Assembly (NCBI GenBank): GCA_029778535.1
Contig: JAKOQB010000036.1
Coordinates: forward strand, 1 to 49,415
DNA: 49,415 nucleotides
From: Pseudomonadota bacterium
Lineage (GTDB): Bacteria; Pseudomonadota; Gammaproteobacteria; Burkholderiales; Burkholderiaceae_F
Direction of reading: 5' to 3'
The notes below the pieces were generated by a model. It was not told where the DNA came from and did no database searches. It saw nothing but the letters and a program-made list of their open reading frames with translations. Made by a program: the position numbers and the translations under genes. Below, one piece after another: positions 7,313 to 16,607 of this stretch. Each line of letters opens with the position of its first letter. The first letter of the stretch is position 1.

Positions 7313-8695
7313 CTACGGCACGGCCACGAGCGCCGCGTCCGCCTGCACCACGCCGCTGCCGACCGCATCGCATGCGCCGAGCGCACCGCAACCGGTGTCC
7401 CACATGATGTTGGCGAAGTGATCGAAGTCGAACACGAGCCGCGTGTCCGCCGCCGGCAGCGGCAGCGCGGTCGACTTCAGGATCGATTCGATCTGCGCCG
7501 GCGTCAGCGCCGGATTCTTCTGCAGCATCAGCGCCGCGACAGACGCGACGTGCGGGGTGGCCATCGACGTGCCGCCGACATAGAAGAAGTTGCCCGAGTT
7601 GCGGCCGCGCAGCGCGCCGCGGCCGTTCGACCACCACGGCAGGTGGTTGAAACCGGGGTCGCCGGGGAACGGCCCGCGCACCCACGAGCCCGGCGCCAGC
7701 ACGTCGAGTTGCTGGCCGGCGAGCGCGCGGCTGCTGAAGTCGCTGACGTAGATCTCGGCGGCCGAAGACGGGTCGGCGGTGTTGGCGCTGTTAGGAAGGA
7801 TCGGCGGATTCGGATACTGCAGCCACCACATCCGATAGCGCGGTCCGCTGCCCGGAAACAGCCACTCGCCGGTCCAGCCGACCGAGCCCGCCGAGATCAC
7901 CGGCGCATACGCGCCGGGGTAGCTCATGCCAGCTTCGCCTTCGTTGCCGGCGGCGGCCACGACGATCACGCCCGCGGCGATCGCGCGGTCGAGCGCCGCC
8001 TGCTCGATCGGCTCGAGCGCGTCGCCGCCCAGGCTCATGTTGACCACCATCGGCCGGTAGCCCGCTTGCGCGAGTTTCGTCACGTAGTCGAGCCCGGCCG
8101 CGATCATCGCCGAGGTGCCGAACACCGCGTGGCCGCCGGCGGCGAGGTCCGGATCGGGACACTGCGGCGACGGCGGGATCTGGTAGTCCGCCAGCACCTT
8201 GACCGGGATGATCGTCGCGTCGGGCGCGATGCCGCGCACCTGGATCGGCGGCAGCGCAAAGCCGGCCACCGCGTCGAACTCGCTGAGGTAGTTGTAGCCG
8301 ACGATCGTGCTCGTGACGTGCGTGCCATGCGTGGAGCCGGTCGAGCCGACCCACGTCGTCCGCCGCAATGGGCCGACCTCGACTTCGAGTCCGCACGGGT
8401 TGTTGCCGCTCGCGGCCCGGAACACGACCGACTGGTCGAAGCCGGTGCCGAGGTGCGTGGCGATCCGCGCGCGCGGAAAGTAGTCGCGCCAGTACGGCAC
8501 CAGGCCGGTGTCGAGCACCGCGACGTATACGCCCTGGCCGGTCTGCGTCACCTTGTCGATATTGATCAGGTCCGCGTCCCAGGTCGAATAGCCCGACGCG
8601 GTGGTCGTCGCATTGGCGAACCCGTTGCCGGCATGGGCCGTGGCCCCGACGGCGAGGCCGAGGCTTGCCGCGAGCGAAGCGATCCAGCGATTCAT
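7313..8695 (-). CDS. Secreted subtilisin-like (S8 family) serine protease
   Basis: 460 aa from the ATG at 8695, which is preceded by AAAGGA and starts a clear Sec signal peptide (MNRWIASLAASLGLAVGATAHA, cleavage after residue about 22). A longer frame upstream is rejected. The catalytic triad is visible: D62 in VAVLDTG, H123 in STHGTHV, S377 in GGTSMATPHVA; the oxyanion Asn is probably N251 in AAAGNEG. Mature size about 435 residues, with no obvious long prodomain between signal and catalytic domain and no extra C-terminal domain. Cysteine pairs (C101, C179, C436, C442) may form disulfides. The gene is divergent from the 3-hydroxybutyrate oligomer hydrolases, with 263 bp between starts, and ends in a strong terminator. 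Substrate unknown; likely extracellular or periplasmic protein breakdown. Confidence 0.93.
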   Translation of the reverse strand: MNRWIASLAASLGLAVGATAHAGNGFANATTTASGYSTWDADLINIDKVTQTGQGVYVAVLDTGLVPYWRDYFPRARIATHLGTGFDQSVVFRAASGNNPCGLEVEVGPLRRTTWVGSTGSTHGTHVTSTIVGYNYLSEFDAVAGFALPPIQVRGIAPDATIIPVKVLADYQIPPSPQCPDPDLAAGGHAVFGTSAMIAAGLDYVTKLAQAGYRPMVVNMSLGGDALEPIEQAALDRAIAAGVIVVAAAGNEGEAGMSYPGAYAPVISAGSVGWTGEWLFPGSGPRYRMWWLQYPNPPILPNSANTADPSSAAEIYVSDFSSRALAGQQLDVLAPGSWVRGPFPGDPGFNHLPWWSNGRGALRGRNSGNFFYVGGTSMATPHVASVAALMLQKNPALTPAQIESILKSTALPLPAADTRLVFDFDHFANIMWDTGCGALGACDAVGSGVVQADAALVAVP

Positions 8696-8857
8696 CTGCG
8701 TCCTTTCGTCTTCTGTTGGTTGCGTCGCGCCGCCTGCACGGCGACGAGCGCAAACGGGCGTCCATCGTCGCGCGGCGCCGAGGGCGGCGGCAAGCCTGTC
8801 CTTCGGCCCGGCGGGCGATCGACGTGCGCGCATGCGTTTCGGCGCGATCGGTTGGCG

Positions 8858-8877
8858 CTCGCACACCGTTGTGCGAG
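8858..8877. promoter_or_regulatory. Dyad in the divergent protease/hydrolase promoter region
   Basis: CTCGCACA (8858-8865) and TGTGCGAG (8870-8877) form a perfect 8-bp inverted repeat with a 4-bp spacer, about 80 bp before the hydrolase start and 160 bp before the protease start. It may be a regulator site or a small hairpin. No regulator gene is adjacent. The rest of the 8696-8958 spacer shows no gene. Confidence 0.35.
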
Positions 8878-8958
8878 ATGCGAAATTGCGCCATGCTGCG
8901 CGCCCCGAGCCGCGCAGACAAGACGCGCGCGGCCCGTTCAGGTCGAGGAGAAGTAACA

Positions 8959-11040
8959 ATGAAACGATGGCACCGCGCGCTGCCGCCGGCAGCGCTGCTC
9001 TTCTGCATCGGCGCCGCGCACGCGCATGACGGACAGTTCGGCCACGGGCCGAATCGGCTGCCGGCCGGAGTGACGCCGTACAGCGCGATCCACTACGACG
9101 GCACGACCGACGATCTGCTCACCGCCGGATTGGGCAAGACCGGACTGGGCGGTGCGCGCCCGGCGCCGGCCGATGCCAACGATCCCGCGCAACTGCGCCG
9201 GCTGGCGATCTGGACCAACTACCGCGCGGTGCTCGACATCCTGCCGGCGGGCGGCTACGGCGTGCTCTACGGGCCGAATATCGACGTGAACGGCAACGAC
9301 ACGCTCGGCGAAGGCAAGATCGCCGGCACCGAGTACCTCGCCGTCTTCGACCGCGGTGCGAGCGGACGCAACGTCACGCTGATGGTGCAGGTGCCGGACT
9401 CGTTCGATCCCGACCACGCGTGCATCGTCACCGGCACTTCGAGCGGCTCGCGCGGCATCTACGGCGCGATCGGCTCCAGCGGCGAATGGGGACTGAAGCA
9501 CGGCTGCGCGGTCGCGTACGCGGACAAGGGCAGCGGCAGCGGCGTGCACGACCTGCAGAACAACACGGTCAATCGCATCAACGGCGTGCGCGCCGACGCG
9601 GCGGCTGCCGGCGACGACACCGTGTTCACCGCGAAGATCACCGACCTGCAGCGGCAGCAGTTCAACGCGGACACGCCGAACCGCTTCGCGGTCAAGCACG
9701 CGCACTCGCAGTTCAATCCGGAGAAGGACTGGGGCCTGCATACGCTCAGATCGATCGAGTACGCGTTCTACGTGCTGAACGAGCAGTTCGGCGCCGACCG
9801 CAAGGGCCGCGGCAACGAGCGGCGCATCACGCCCGGGAACACGATCGTGATCGCGTCGAGCATTTCCAACGGCGGCGGCGCCGCGCTCGCGGCGGCCGAG
9901 CAGGATCGCGCGGGCCTGATCGACGGCGTGGCGGTGACGGAACCGAACATCCAGGTCATGCATCCGCGCAACCCGCCGATCCGCCGCGGCAACGTGACCT
10001 ACACTGGCGGCAGCAAGCCGCTGTACGACTACTTCACGTTCGAGAACCTGTACCAGCCGTGCGCGGCGCTCGCGCCCGCGGCGGCGGCCGGCCCGCTGTC
10101 GGTGCTGGTCAATGCCACGCGCGCGGCCAACCGCTGTCAGTCGCTGGCCGACAAGGGGCTGCTCGCGAGCACGACGCTCGCCGCGCAGGCGCAGGAGGCG
10201 CTCGACAAGCTGGTCGAGTACGGCTGGCAGCCGGAATCGACGCCGCTGCACGCGTCGCACTGGGCGCTGGCCACAACCGCGATCACGATGACGTACAGCA
10301 ATGCGTACGGCCGCTTCTCCGTGCTGGACAACCTGTGCGGGCTCAGTTTCGCTTTCACGGACGCCGCCGGCAACGTCAGCGCGGCCGCGCCGCCGCTGCT
10401 CGCCACCGTGTTCGGCGACGGCAACGGCGTGCCGCCGACGATCGGCATCAACATCGTCAACAATCTGAATCCCGGCGGCGCCAGGCTCGACGGCGCATCG
10501 CAGTCGCCGTCGACCGGACGCGAGGATTTCAACCTCGACGGCGCGCTGTGCCAGCGCCATCTGTGGACCGGCTCGGACCGCGACGCGCTGCGCGTGCGCG
10601 CCGGCATCGCGCAGGTGCAGCAGTCGGCCCGACTGCACGGCAAGCCGGCGATCGTCGTGCACGGCCGCAGCGACGCGCTGGTGCCGGTGAACTTCTCGTC
10701 GCGCGCGTATGTGGCCTTCAATCACCGGCGCGAAGGCGGCGCGAGCCGGCTGCGCTACATCGAAGTGACCAACGCGCAGCACTTCGACGCGTTCCTCGGC
10801 CTGCCCGGCTACAACAGCGCCTACGTGCCGCTGCACGTCTACTTCATTCGCGCGATGGACGCGATGTGGGCGCATCTGACGCAGCACGCGCCGCTGCCGC
10901 CGTCGCAGCTGGTTCGCACCACGCCGCGCGGCGCCGGCGCGCCGCCGATCACGGCCGCCAACGTGCCGCCGATTTCGGCGTCGCCGGCGGCGGGCGACCG
11001 CATCACGTTCGACGGCGACACGCTGGTGATCCCGGACTGA
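8959..11040 (+). CDS. Secreted 3-hydroxybutyrate-oligomer hydrolase (first of two paralogues)
   Basis: 693 aa, the usual size of the D-(-)-3-hydroxybutyrate oligomer hydrolase family (3HBOH). These enzymes cleave 3-hydroxybutyrate oligomers, released from poly-3-hydroxybutyrate, to monomer. The ATG at 8959 follows AGGAG and opens a signal peptide ending AAHA (residue 22); the frame extends further upstream without support. Family marks: TTDDLLTAGLGKTGLGG (49-65), SSGSRGIYGAIG (161-172), HSQFNPEKDWG (249-259) and the serine motif SISNGGG (301-307) with S303 the probable nucleophile. GRSDALVPVN and NAQHFDAF near the C-terminus probably hold the Asp and His. A terminator follows. The next gene is a paralogue with the same order of motifs. 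Confidence 0.92.
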   Translation: MKRWHRALPPAALLFCIGAAHAHDGQFGHGPNRLPAGVTPYSAIHYDGTTDDLLTAGLGKTGLGGARPAPADANDPAQLRRLAIWTNYRAVLDILPAGGYGVLYGPNIDVNGNDTLGEGKIAGTEYLAVFDRGASGRNVTLMVQVPDSFDPDHACIVTGTSSGSRGIYGAIGSSGEWGLKHGCAVAYADKGSGSGVHDLQNNTVNRINGVRADAAAAGDDTVFTAKITDLQRQQFNADTPNRFAVKHAHSQFNPEKDWGLHTLRSIEYAFYVLNEQFGADRKGRGNERRITPGNTIVIASSISNGGGAALAAAEQDRAGLIDGVAVTEPNIQVMHPRNPPIRRGNVTYTGGSKPLYDYFTFENLYQPCAALAPAAAAGPLSVLVNATRAANRCQSLADKGLLASTTLAAQAQEALDKLVEYGWQPESTPLHASHWALATTAITMTYSNAYGRFSVLDNLCGLSFAFTDAAGNVSAAAPPLLATVFGDGNGVPPTIGINIVNNLNPGGARLDGASQSPSTGREDFNLDGALCQRHLWTGSDRDALRVRAGIAQVQQSARLHGKPAIVVHGRSDALVPVNFSSRAYVAFNHRREGGASRLRYIEVTNAQHFDAFLGLPGYNSAYVPLHVYFIRAMDAMWAHLTQHAPLPPSQLVRTTPRGAGAPPITAANVPPISASPAAGDRITFDGDTLVIPD

Positions 11041-11060
11041 GCTTCATCGTATTCGTCATA

Positions 11061-11097
11061 GGGCCGGGGCGCGGCGAGGCGCTCCGGCCTTTTCTTG
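11061..11097 (+). terminator. Intrinsic terminator between the two oligomer hydrolase genes
   Basis: A GC-rich hairpin (GGCCGGGGCGC and GCGCTCCGGCC with one unpaired position, loop near 11072-11079) runs straight into TTTTCTT. It lies 20 bp after the first hydrolase stop, so the second hydrolase probably needs its own promoter. Confidence 0.7.
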
Positions 11098-11181
11098 CGG
11101 CGCGCATGCAGGGGAGCACTCCGCGCCGGTGCGCGTTCGGCGCTCGGGTAGCATCTTCGCGGCGAAATGGAGGTGCGAAAG

Positions 11182-13242
11182 ATGATCGAGCGCTGCGCGC
11201 GTATCGGCGCGCCGATGGCGATGGCGCTGCTCGCCGCGTGCGGACCCGGCACCACGGCGCGGAACGAAAAGCCCGCCTACGTCGGCACGGTGACGGTGAC
11301 CGCGTACAGCGGCAGCGACGACCTGCTGACCGCGGGCCTCGGCTGGGACGGCCTGGCGAGCGCGACCGCGCCCGCGTTGTCGGCCACGCCGACGGTGGCC
11401 GAGCTGCGCCGGCGCGCGATCTACAACAACTACCGCGCGCTGGTCGACTTCACCGCGGCGGGCGGCTACGGCGCGCTGTACGGGCCGAACGTGTCGCTGA
11501 CCGGCGCGGTCGATTCGACCCCGGGCGCGGGCAAGATCCCGGGCAAGGAGTACCTCGCGTTCAGCGACGACGGCAGCGGCCGCCGCAACGTGACGCTGCT
11601 GGTGCAGGTGCCCGACAGCTTCGACAAATCCAACCCCTGCATCGTCAGCGCGGCGTCGTCGGGCTCGCGCGGCGTGTACGGCGCGATCGCGGCGGTCGGC
11701 GAGTGGGCGCTGAAGCGCCGCTGCGCGGTCGCGTACACCGATAAGGGCACCGGCAACGGCGCGCATGAGCTCGGCAGCGACGCGGTCACCTTGATCGACG
11801 GCCGCACCGACACCGCGGCCGGGGCCGGATCGGACGCGCAGTTCCGCGCCAACGTGACCGCGGCCGACCGCGCGGCGTTCAACGCGAGGTTCCCCAACCG
11901 CTACGCGTTCAAGCACGCGCATTCGCAGCAGAACCCGGAGAAGGACTGGGGACTCGCCACGCGGCAGGCGATCGAGTTCGCGTTCTACGCAGTCAACGAG
12001 GAATTCGGCGACGTGTCCGGCAGCCGGCACGCCAGGACGTTCCGTCCGGAAAACACGATCGTGATCGCGGCCGGCGTGTCGAACGGCGGCGGCGCCGCGC
12101 TCGCCGCGGCCGAGCAGGACACCACCGGACTGATCGATGCAGTGGTGGCCGGCGAGCCGCAGGTGAACCTACAGGCGCCGGCGAATCTGGTCGTCAATCG
12201 CGCCGGCGTGCCGGTGTCGTCCTTCGCGCGGCCGTTGTACGACTACACCACGCTCGCCAACCTGTACCAGCCGTGCGCGGCGTATGCGACCTCCGTCGCT
12301 TCTGCGCCGCTGTTGAGCGGCGTGAACGCGGTCTCGGCGCAGAACCGCTGCGCCGACCTCGCGGTGGCCGGACGGGTCACCGGTACCACGTTCGCAAGCC
12401 AGGCCGCGAGCGCGCTGGCGCAACTGCGTGCGGCCGGCTGGGAGGCCGAGTCCGACCTGCTGCACGCGTCGCACTTCGCCACGCAGGTCACGCCGGCCGT
12501 GGCGGTCACGTACGCGAACGCGTACGCGCGCGCGAGCGTGATCGACAACCTGTGCGGTTTCAGCTTCGCGACCACGAACACGGCGGGCGCGCCCGCCGCG
12601 CCGCTGACGTCACCGATGCCGACGATCTTCGCGCAGGGCAACGGCGTGCCGCCGACCGCCGGCATCGACCTCGTCTACAACCTCGCCGCCGGCGGTGCGG
12701 TGCGCCACACGCTGGCTGACGATGATTTCGCGTTCAACGGCGCGCTGTGCCTGCGCAACCTGTGGACCGGCGCCGATGCGCTCGCCGATCGCGTGCGCGC
12801 CGGCGTGTCCGAGGTTCTGCTGACCGGCGATCTGCGCGGCAAGCCGGCGCTGATCGTGCAGGGGCGCAGCGACGCGCTGGCGCCGGTCAATCACACGTCG
12901 CGGCCGTACTTCGGCATGAACCGGCTCGCCGAGGGCGGGCGCTCGCGGCTGTCGCTGATCGAGGTCACCAACGCGCAGCACTTCGACACCTTCATCGCGC
13001 AGGTGCCTGGCTACGACGCGCTGTTCGTGCCGCTGCACTACTACTACGTGCAGGCACTGAACCTGATGTGGAACGTGCTGAAGAGCGGCGGCACGCTGCC
13101 GCCGCCACAGGTGGTGCGCACGACGCCGCGCGGCCCCGGCGCGCCGGCGCTCGCCAGCTCGAACGTGCCGCCGATCTCGCTGTCGCCGCCGACCGCGAGT
13201 CAGATCAGCTTCGCCGGCACCACGGTCAACGTGCCGAACTGA
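11182..13242 (+). CDS. Lipoprotein 3-hydroxybutyrate-oligomer hydrolase (second paralogue)
   Basis: 686 aa from the ATG at 11182, preceded by GGAGG at good spacing; an ATG at 11167 lies upstream of that site and is less likely. The N-terminus (MIERCARIGAPMAMALLAAC) has a lipobox LAAC with C20, so the protein is predicted to be membrane-anchored, unlike its neighbour. Family motifs match in order: SDDLLTAGLGWDGLAS (45-60), SSGSRGVYGAI (159-169), HSQQNPEKDWG (247-257), VSNGGG (299-304) with S300 the probable nucleophile, GRSDALAPVN and NAQHFDTF. Both paralogues end with a TPRG...NVPPIS..P tail. It probably hydrolyses 3-hydroxybutyrate oligomers at the cell surface or in the periplasm. The two genes look like an old tandem duplication followed by a change of N-terminus. 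Confidence 0.9.
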   Translation: MIERCARIGAPMAMALLAACGPGTTARNEKPAYVGTVTVTAYSGSDDLLTAGLGWDGLASATAPALSATPTVAELRRRAIYNNYRALVDFTAAGGYGALYGPNVSLTGAVDSTPGAGKIPGKEYLAFSDDGSGRRNVTLLVQVPDSFDKSNPCIVSAASSGSRGVYGAIAAVGEWALKRRCAVAYTDKGTGNGAHELGSDAVTLIDGRTDTAAGAGSDAQFRANVTAADRAAFNARFPNRYAFKHAHSQQNPEKDWGLATRQAIEFAFYAVNEEFGDVSGSRHARTFRPENTIVIAAGVSNGGGAALAAAEQDTTGLIDAVVAGEPQVNLQAPANLVVNRAGVPVSSFARPLYDYTTLANLYQPCAAYATSVASAPLLSGVNAVSAQNRCADLAVAGRVTGTTFASQAASALAQLRAAGWEAESDLLHASHFATQVTPAVAVTYANAYARASVIDNLCGFSFATTNTAGAPAAPLTSPMPTIFAQGNGVPPTAGIDLVYNLAAGGAVRHTLADDDFAFNGALCLRNLWTGADALADRVRAGVSEVLLTGDLRGKPALIVQGRSDALAPVNHTSRPYFGMNRLAEGGRSRLSLIEVTNAQHFDTFIAQVPGYDALFVPLHYYYVQALNLMWNVLKSGGTLPPPQVVRTTPRGPGAPALASSNVPPISLSPPTASQISFAGTTVNVPN

Positions 13243-13309
13243 GCCGGCGCGAGCCAGCCGGGCGAGCATGCTCCGGTAGCATGCGCCACCCGCCGCACGC
13301 TCGCTGCCC

Positions 13310-14545
13310 ATGGCCCCCGCCAACGATCCGTCATCGCTGTCGAAGCTCACGATCGACCGCACGGCCGCGCCGATCCGCCGCCGCCGTCCGTTGTGGCAGC
13401 GCGCGTGGGTCTGGCTGCTGGCGCTGGTCGCCGTGGGGGCGACGGCGGCATTGGTATCGCAGCGCGGCCGACCGCTGCCGGTCGAGATCGGTTCGGTCGT
13501 CAGCGCGTATCCGACGCAGAGCCTCGCGATCCTGAACGCGACCGGCCGCGTGTCGGCGGCGCGGCGCGCGTCGGTGTCGAGCAAGGCGACCGGCCGGCTC
13601 GAATGGCTCGGCGTGCAGGAGGGCCAGCGCGTGCAGGAGGGCGAGATCATCGCGCGGCTGGAGAACCGCGACGTCGCCGCGCAGCGCGAGCAGGCCGCCG
13701 CGAGCGTGCAGGCGGCGCAAGCGAACCTGGTGCAGGGCGAGGCCGAACTGGCCGACGCCGAGCAGGCGTACAAGCGCGCGCAGGATCTGGCGCAAAAGAG
13801 TTTCGTGTCCGACGCGTCGGTCGATACCGCCGCGGCGCGCTACCACAAGGCGCGCGCCGCAATCGAGTCGCTCAAGGCGCAGATCGCGGTGGCGCAAGCC
13901 AACCTGCGCGTGGCCACGGTCGCGCTCGACCAGACGCTGATCCGCGCGCCGTTTGCCGGCATCGTGCTGACCAAGAGCGCGAACGTCGGCGACATCGTCA
14001 CGCCGTTCTCCTCGGCGTCGGGCACCACCGGCGCGGTCGTCACGATGGCCGACATGAGCACGCTCGAAGTCGAGGCCGACGTGTCGGAGTCGAGCATCGC
14101 GAAGATCGCGCCCGGCCAGCCGGCCGAGATCCAGCTCGACGCGTTTGCCGACCTGCGGCTGCTGGGCTCCGTGTCGCGCATCGTGCCCACCGTCGATCGC
14201 AGCAAGGCGACGCTGCTGGTCAAGGTGCGCTTCGACGAGACCGACCCGCGCGTGCTGCCCGACATGAGCGCGAAGATCGCGTTCCTGTCGCGCCGGCCCG
14301 AGCCCGCCGAGCGCATAGCGGTCGCCGCGCTGCGTCCGGAGGCGATCGTCAAGCGCGACGGCCGGGACGCGGTATTCGTCGTCCAGGGCAACGAGCGCGA
14401 GACCGTCGCGCTGACCGCGGTCGCGGCGGGGCCCAAGGTCGGCGACCTCGTGCGCGTCGACCGCCTCGCGCCCGGAACGCGCGTCGTGATCCGTCCGCCC
14501 GCCCGGCTGCAGGACGGCCAGGCCGTGGCGGCCGCGAAGAAATAG
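13310..14545 (+). CDS. Efflux periplasmic adaptor (HlyD/MacA-type membrane fusion protein)
   Basis: 411 aa. A basic N-terminus (RRRR) precedes one membrane anchor (about 30-50, WVWLLALVAVGATAALV). Two half-lipoyl segments are at about 85-118 (SSKATGRLEWLGVQEGQRVQEG, split around the hairpin) and 207-235, with a long alpha-helical hairpin (120-205, rich in Q, A and E) between them, then beta-barrel regions. Such adaptors bridge an inner-membrane ABC pump to an outer-membrane channel. It leads an operon with an ATPase (9 bp downstream) and two FtsX-type permeases. No outer-membrane TolC partner is in the window. MacA is the nearest well-known relative, but substrate cannot be told from sequence. 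Confidence 0.9.
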   Translation: MAPANDPSSLSKLTIDRTAAPIRRRRPLWQRAWVWLLALVAVGATAALVSQRGRPLPVEIGSVVSAYPTQSLAILNATGRVSAARRASVSSKATGRLEWLGVQEGQRVQEGEIIARLENRDVAAQREQAAASVQAAQANLVQGEAELADAEQAYKRAQDLAQKSFVSDASVDTAAARYHKARAAIESLKAQIAVAQANLRVATVALDQTLIRAPFAGIVLTKSANVGDIVTPFSSASGTTGAVVTMADMSTLEVEADVSESSIAKIAPGQPAEIQLDAFADLRLLGSVSRIVPTVDRSKATLLVKVRFDETDPRVLPDMSAKIAFLSRRPEPAERIAVAALRPEAIVKRDGRDAVFVVQGNERETVALTAVAAGPKVGDLVRVDRLAPGTRVVIRPPARLQDGQAVAAAKK

Positions 14546-14554
14546 AGGTCCGCG

Positions 14555-15268
<714 letters not shown>

Positions 15269-15280
15269 TGACGACCCTAT

Positions 15281-15347
15281 TCACCACAGAGGCACAGAGG
15301 CACAGAGAAATGCCGCTTTCCTCTGTGCCTCTGCGCCTCCATGGTTG
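15281..15347. repeat. Palindromic interspersed repeat A (ACAGAGGC type)
   Basis: CACAGAGGCACAGAGGCACAGAG on the left pairs with CTCTGTGCCTCTGCGCCTCC on the right around a short loop (about 15308-15320), with a tandem GGCACAGA unit on the left arm. Words of this type recur between genes in many proteobacterial genomes. It fills the space between the ATPase stop and the first permease start. Confidence 0.75.
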
Positions 15348-15351
15348 ACCG

Positions 15352-16512
15352 ATGTTCTTTCTCAAGCTCGTGCTCCGCAACGCCTTTCGCGCCCGGCTGC
15401 GCGCGGCGCTGACCGTGCTCGGGCTGGTGATCGCGCTGGTCGCGTTCGGGCTGCTGCAGACCGTCGTGACCGCGTGGTATGCAGGCTCGGAGGCGGCGTC
15501 GGCCAGCCGGCTCGTCGCGCGCAACAGCATCTCGCTGGTGTTTCCGCTGCCGCTTTACTACCGGGAGAAGATCCTCGCGCTTTCCGGCGTGCGCGGCGTG
15601 GCGGTCTCGAACTGGTTCGGCGGCATCTGGCGCGACGAGAAGAGCTTCTTCGCGCAGTTCGCGGTCGATGTGCCGAACTTCTTCGCGCTGTACCCGGAGT
15701 TCAGGTTCAACCCCGGGGAGTGGCAGGACTTCCTGCGCGACCGCCAGGGCGCGGCGGTCGGCCGGCAGCTCGCCGACCTGTACGGCTTCAAGGTCGGCGA
15801 TCGCGTGCCGATCCGCGGCACGATCTATCCGGGCAACTGGGAATTCAACGTGCGCGCGATCTACGACGGCCGCGACGAAGCGACGATCACGCGCCAGTTC
15901 TACTTCCACTACGACTACCTGAACGAATACGTGAAGCAGCGCTTCCCGCGCTCGGCCAACAACGCCGGCGTGTTCGTGATCGATGTCGACGATCCGGCGC
16001 GCGCGGCCGACGTGGCGCGCGCGATCGACGCCGAATTCGCCAACTCGCTCGCCGCCACGCTGACGGAGACGGAGAAGGCGTTTCAGCTGTCGTTCGTCGC
16101 GATGGTCGACACGATCATCCAGGTGATCTCGGGCGTCAGCTTCATCGTGATCGTGATCATCTTCGCGGTGGCCGCCAACACGATGGCGATGACCGCGCGC
16201 GAGCGCCTCGCCGAATACGCGACGCTGAAGGCGCTCGGCTTCGGTCCGGCGTTCGTCGCCCGGCTGATCCTGGCCGAAAGCGTGACGCTGGCGGCGCTCG
16301 GCGGCGCGCTCGCGGTCGCGGTCACGCCCGGCATCGCGCAGGGATTCTGGAACGCGGTCGGCAAGACCGTGTTCGCGCGCTTCGAGGTCGCGCCGGCCAC
16401 GCTGCTCGCGCAGGCCGCCGCCGCGCTCGCGGTCGGGCTGCTCGCCGCGCTGGTGCCGATGGCGCGCAGCGCGCGGGTGAAGATCGTCGACGGGTTGCGG
16501 CATGTGGGATGA
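15352..16512 (+). CDS. ABC transporter permease, FtsX/MacB type (first of two)
   Basis: 386 aa. One membrane helix near the N-terminus (about 18-40, LTVLGLVIALVAFGLLQTVV), a soluble periplasmic MacB_PCD-like domain (about 45-245), then three C-terminal helices (about 258-282, 305-330, 345-370), the FtsX fold. The segment TARERLAEYATLKALGF after the second helix is the coupling region typical of FtsX proteins. It probably pairs with the second permease as a heterodimer. The ATG is only 4 bp after repeat A. MacB/Lol-type machines extrude substrates from the periplasm, not through the membrane. Confidence 0.9.
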   Translation: MFFLKLVLRNAFRARLRAALTVLGLVIALVAFGLLQTVVTAWYAGSEAASASRLVARNSISLVFPLPLYYREKILALSGVRGVAVSNWFGGIWRDEKSFFAQFAVDVPNFFALYPEFRFNPGEWQDFLRDRQGAAVGRQLADLYGFKVGDRVPIRGTIYPGNWEFNVRAIYDGRDEATITRQFYFHYDYLNEYVKQRFPRSANNAGVFVIDVDDPARAADVARAIDAEFANSLAATLTETEKAFQLSFVAMVDTIIQVISGVSFIVIVIIFAVAANTMAMTARERLAEYATLKALGFGPAFVARLILAESVTLAALGGALAVAVTPGIAQGFWNAVGKTVFARFEVAPATLLAQAAAALAVGLLAALVPMARSARVKIVDGLRHVG

Positions 16513-16517
16513 CCGCG

Positions 16518-16606
16518 CCCCTCACCCCAACCCTCTCCCCGTGATCGGGGAGAGGGGGTCATCAGTTCCCTCGCCCGCCTCAGCGGGAGAGGGCGGGGGG
16601 TGAGGG
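16518..16606. repeat. Palindromic interspersed repeat B (CCCTCACCCC/GGGGTGAGGG type)
   Basis: Outer arms CCCCTCACCCC (16518-16528) and GGGGTGAGGG (16597-16606) enclose an inner hairpin CCCTCTCCCCG-TGAT-CGGGGAGAGGG (16531-16556) and a further partial hairpin. This is a common dispersed element of proteobacteria. The right arm stops one base before the ATG of the second permease, so the purine-rich arm must also serve as the ribosome binding region. Confidence 0.8.
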
Positions 16607-16607
16607 C

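Noticed and set aside
6971..7386. Short open frames in the spacer between fic and the protease
   Set aside because: No recognisable domains or ribosome sites on either strand; treated as non-coding.
8938..10887. 649-aa open frame on the minus strand opposite the first hydrolase
   Set aside because: Arginine- and valine-rich shadow frame without motifs; the plus-strand gene has a signal peptide, ribosome site and family motifs.
15281..15307. CRISPR-like short repeats in GGCACAGA units
   Set aside because: Units are 8 bp with no spacers and form one arm of a dispersed palindrome.
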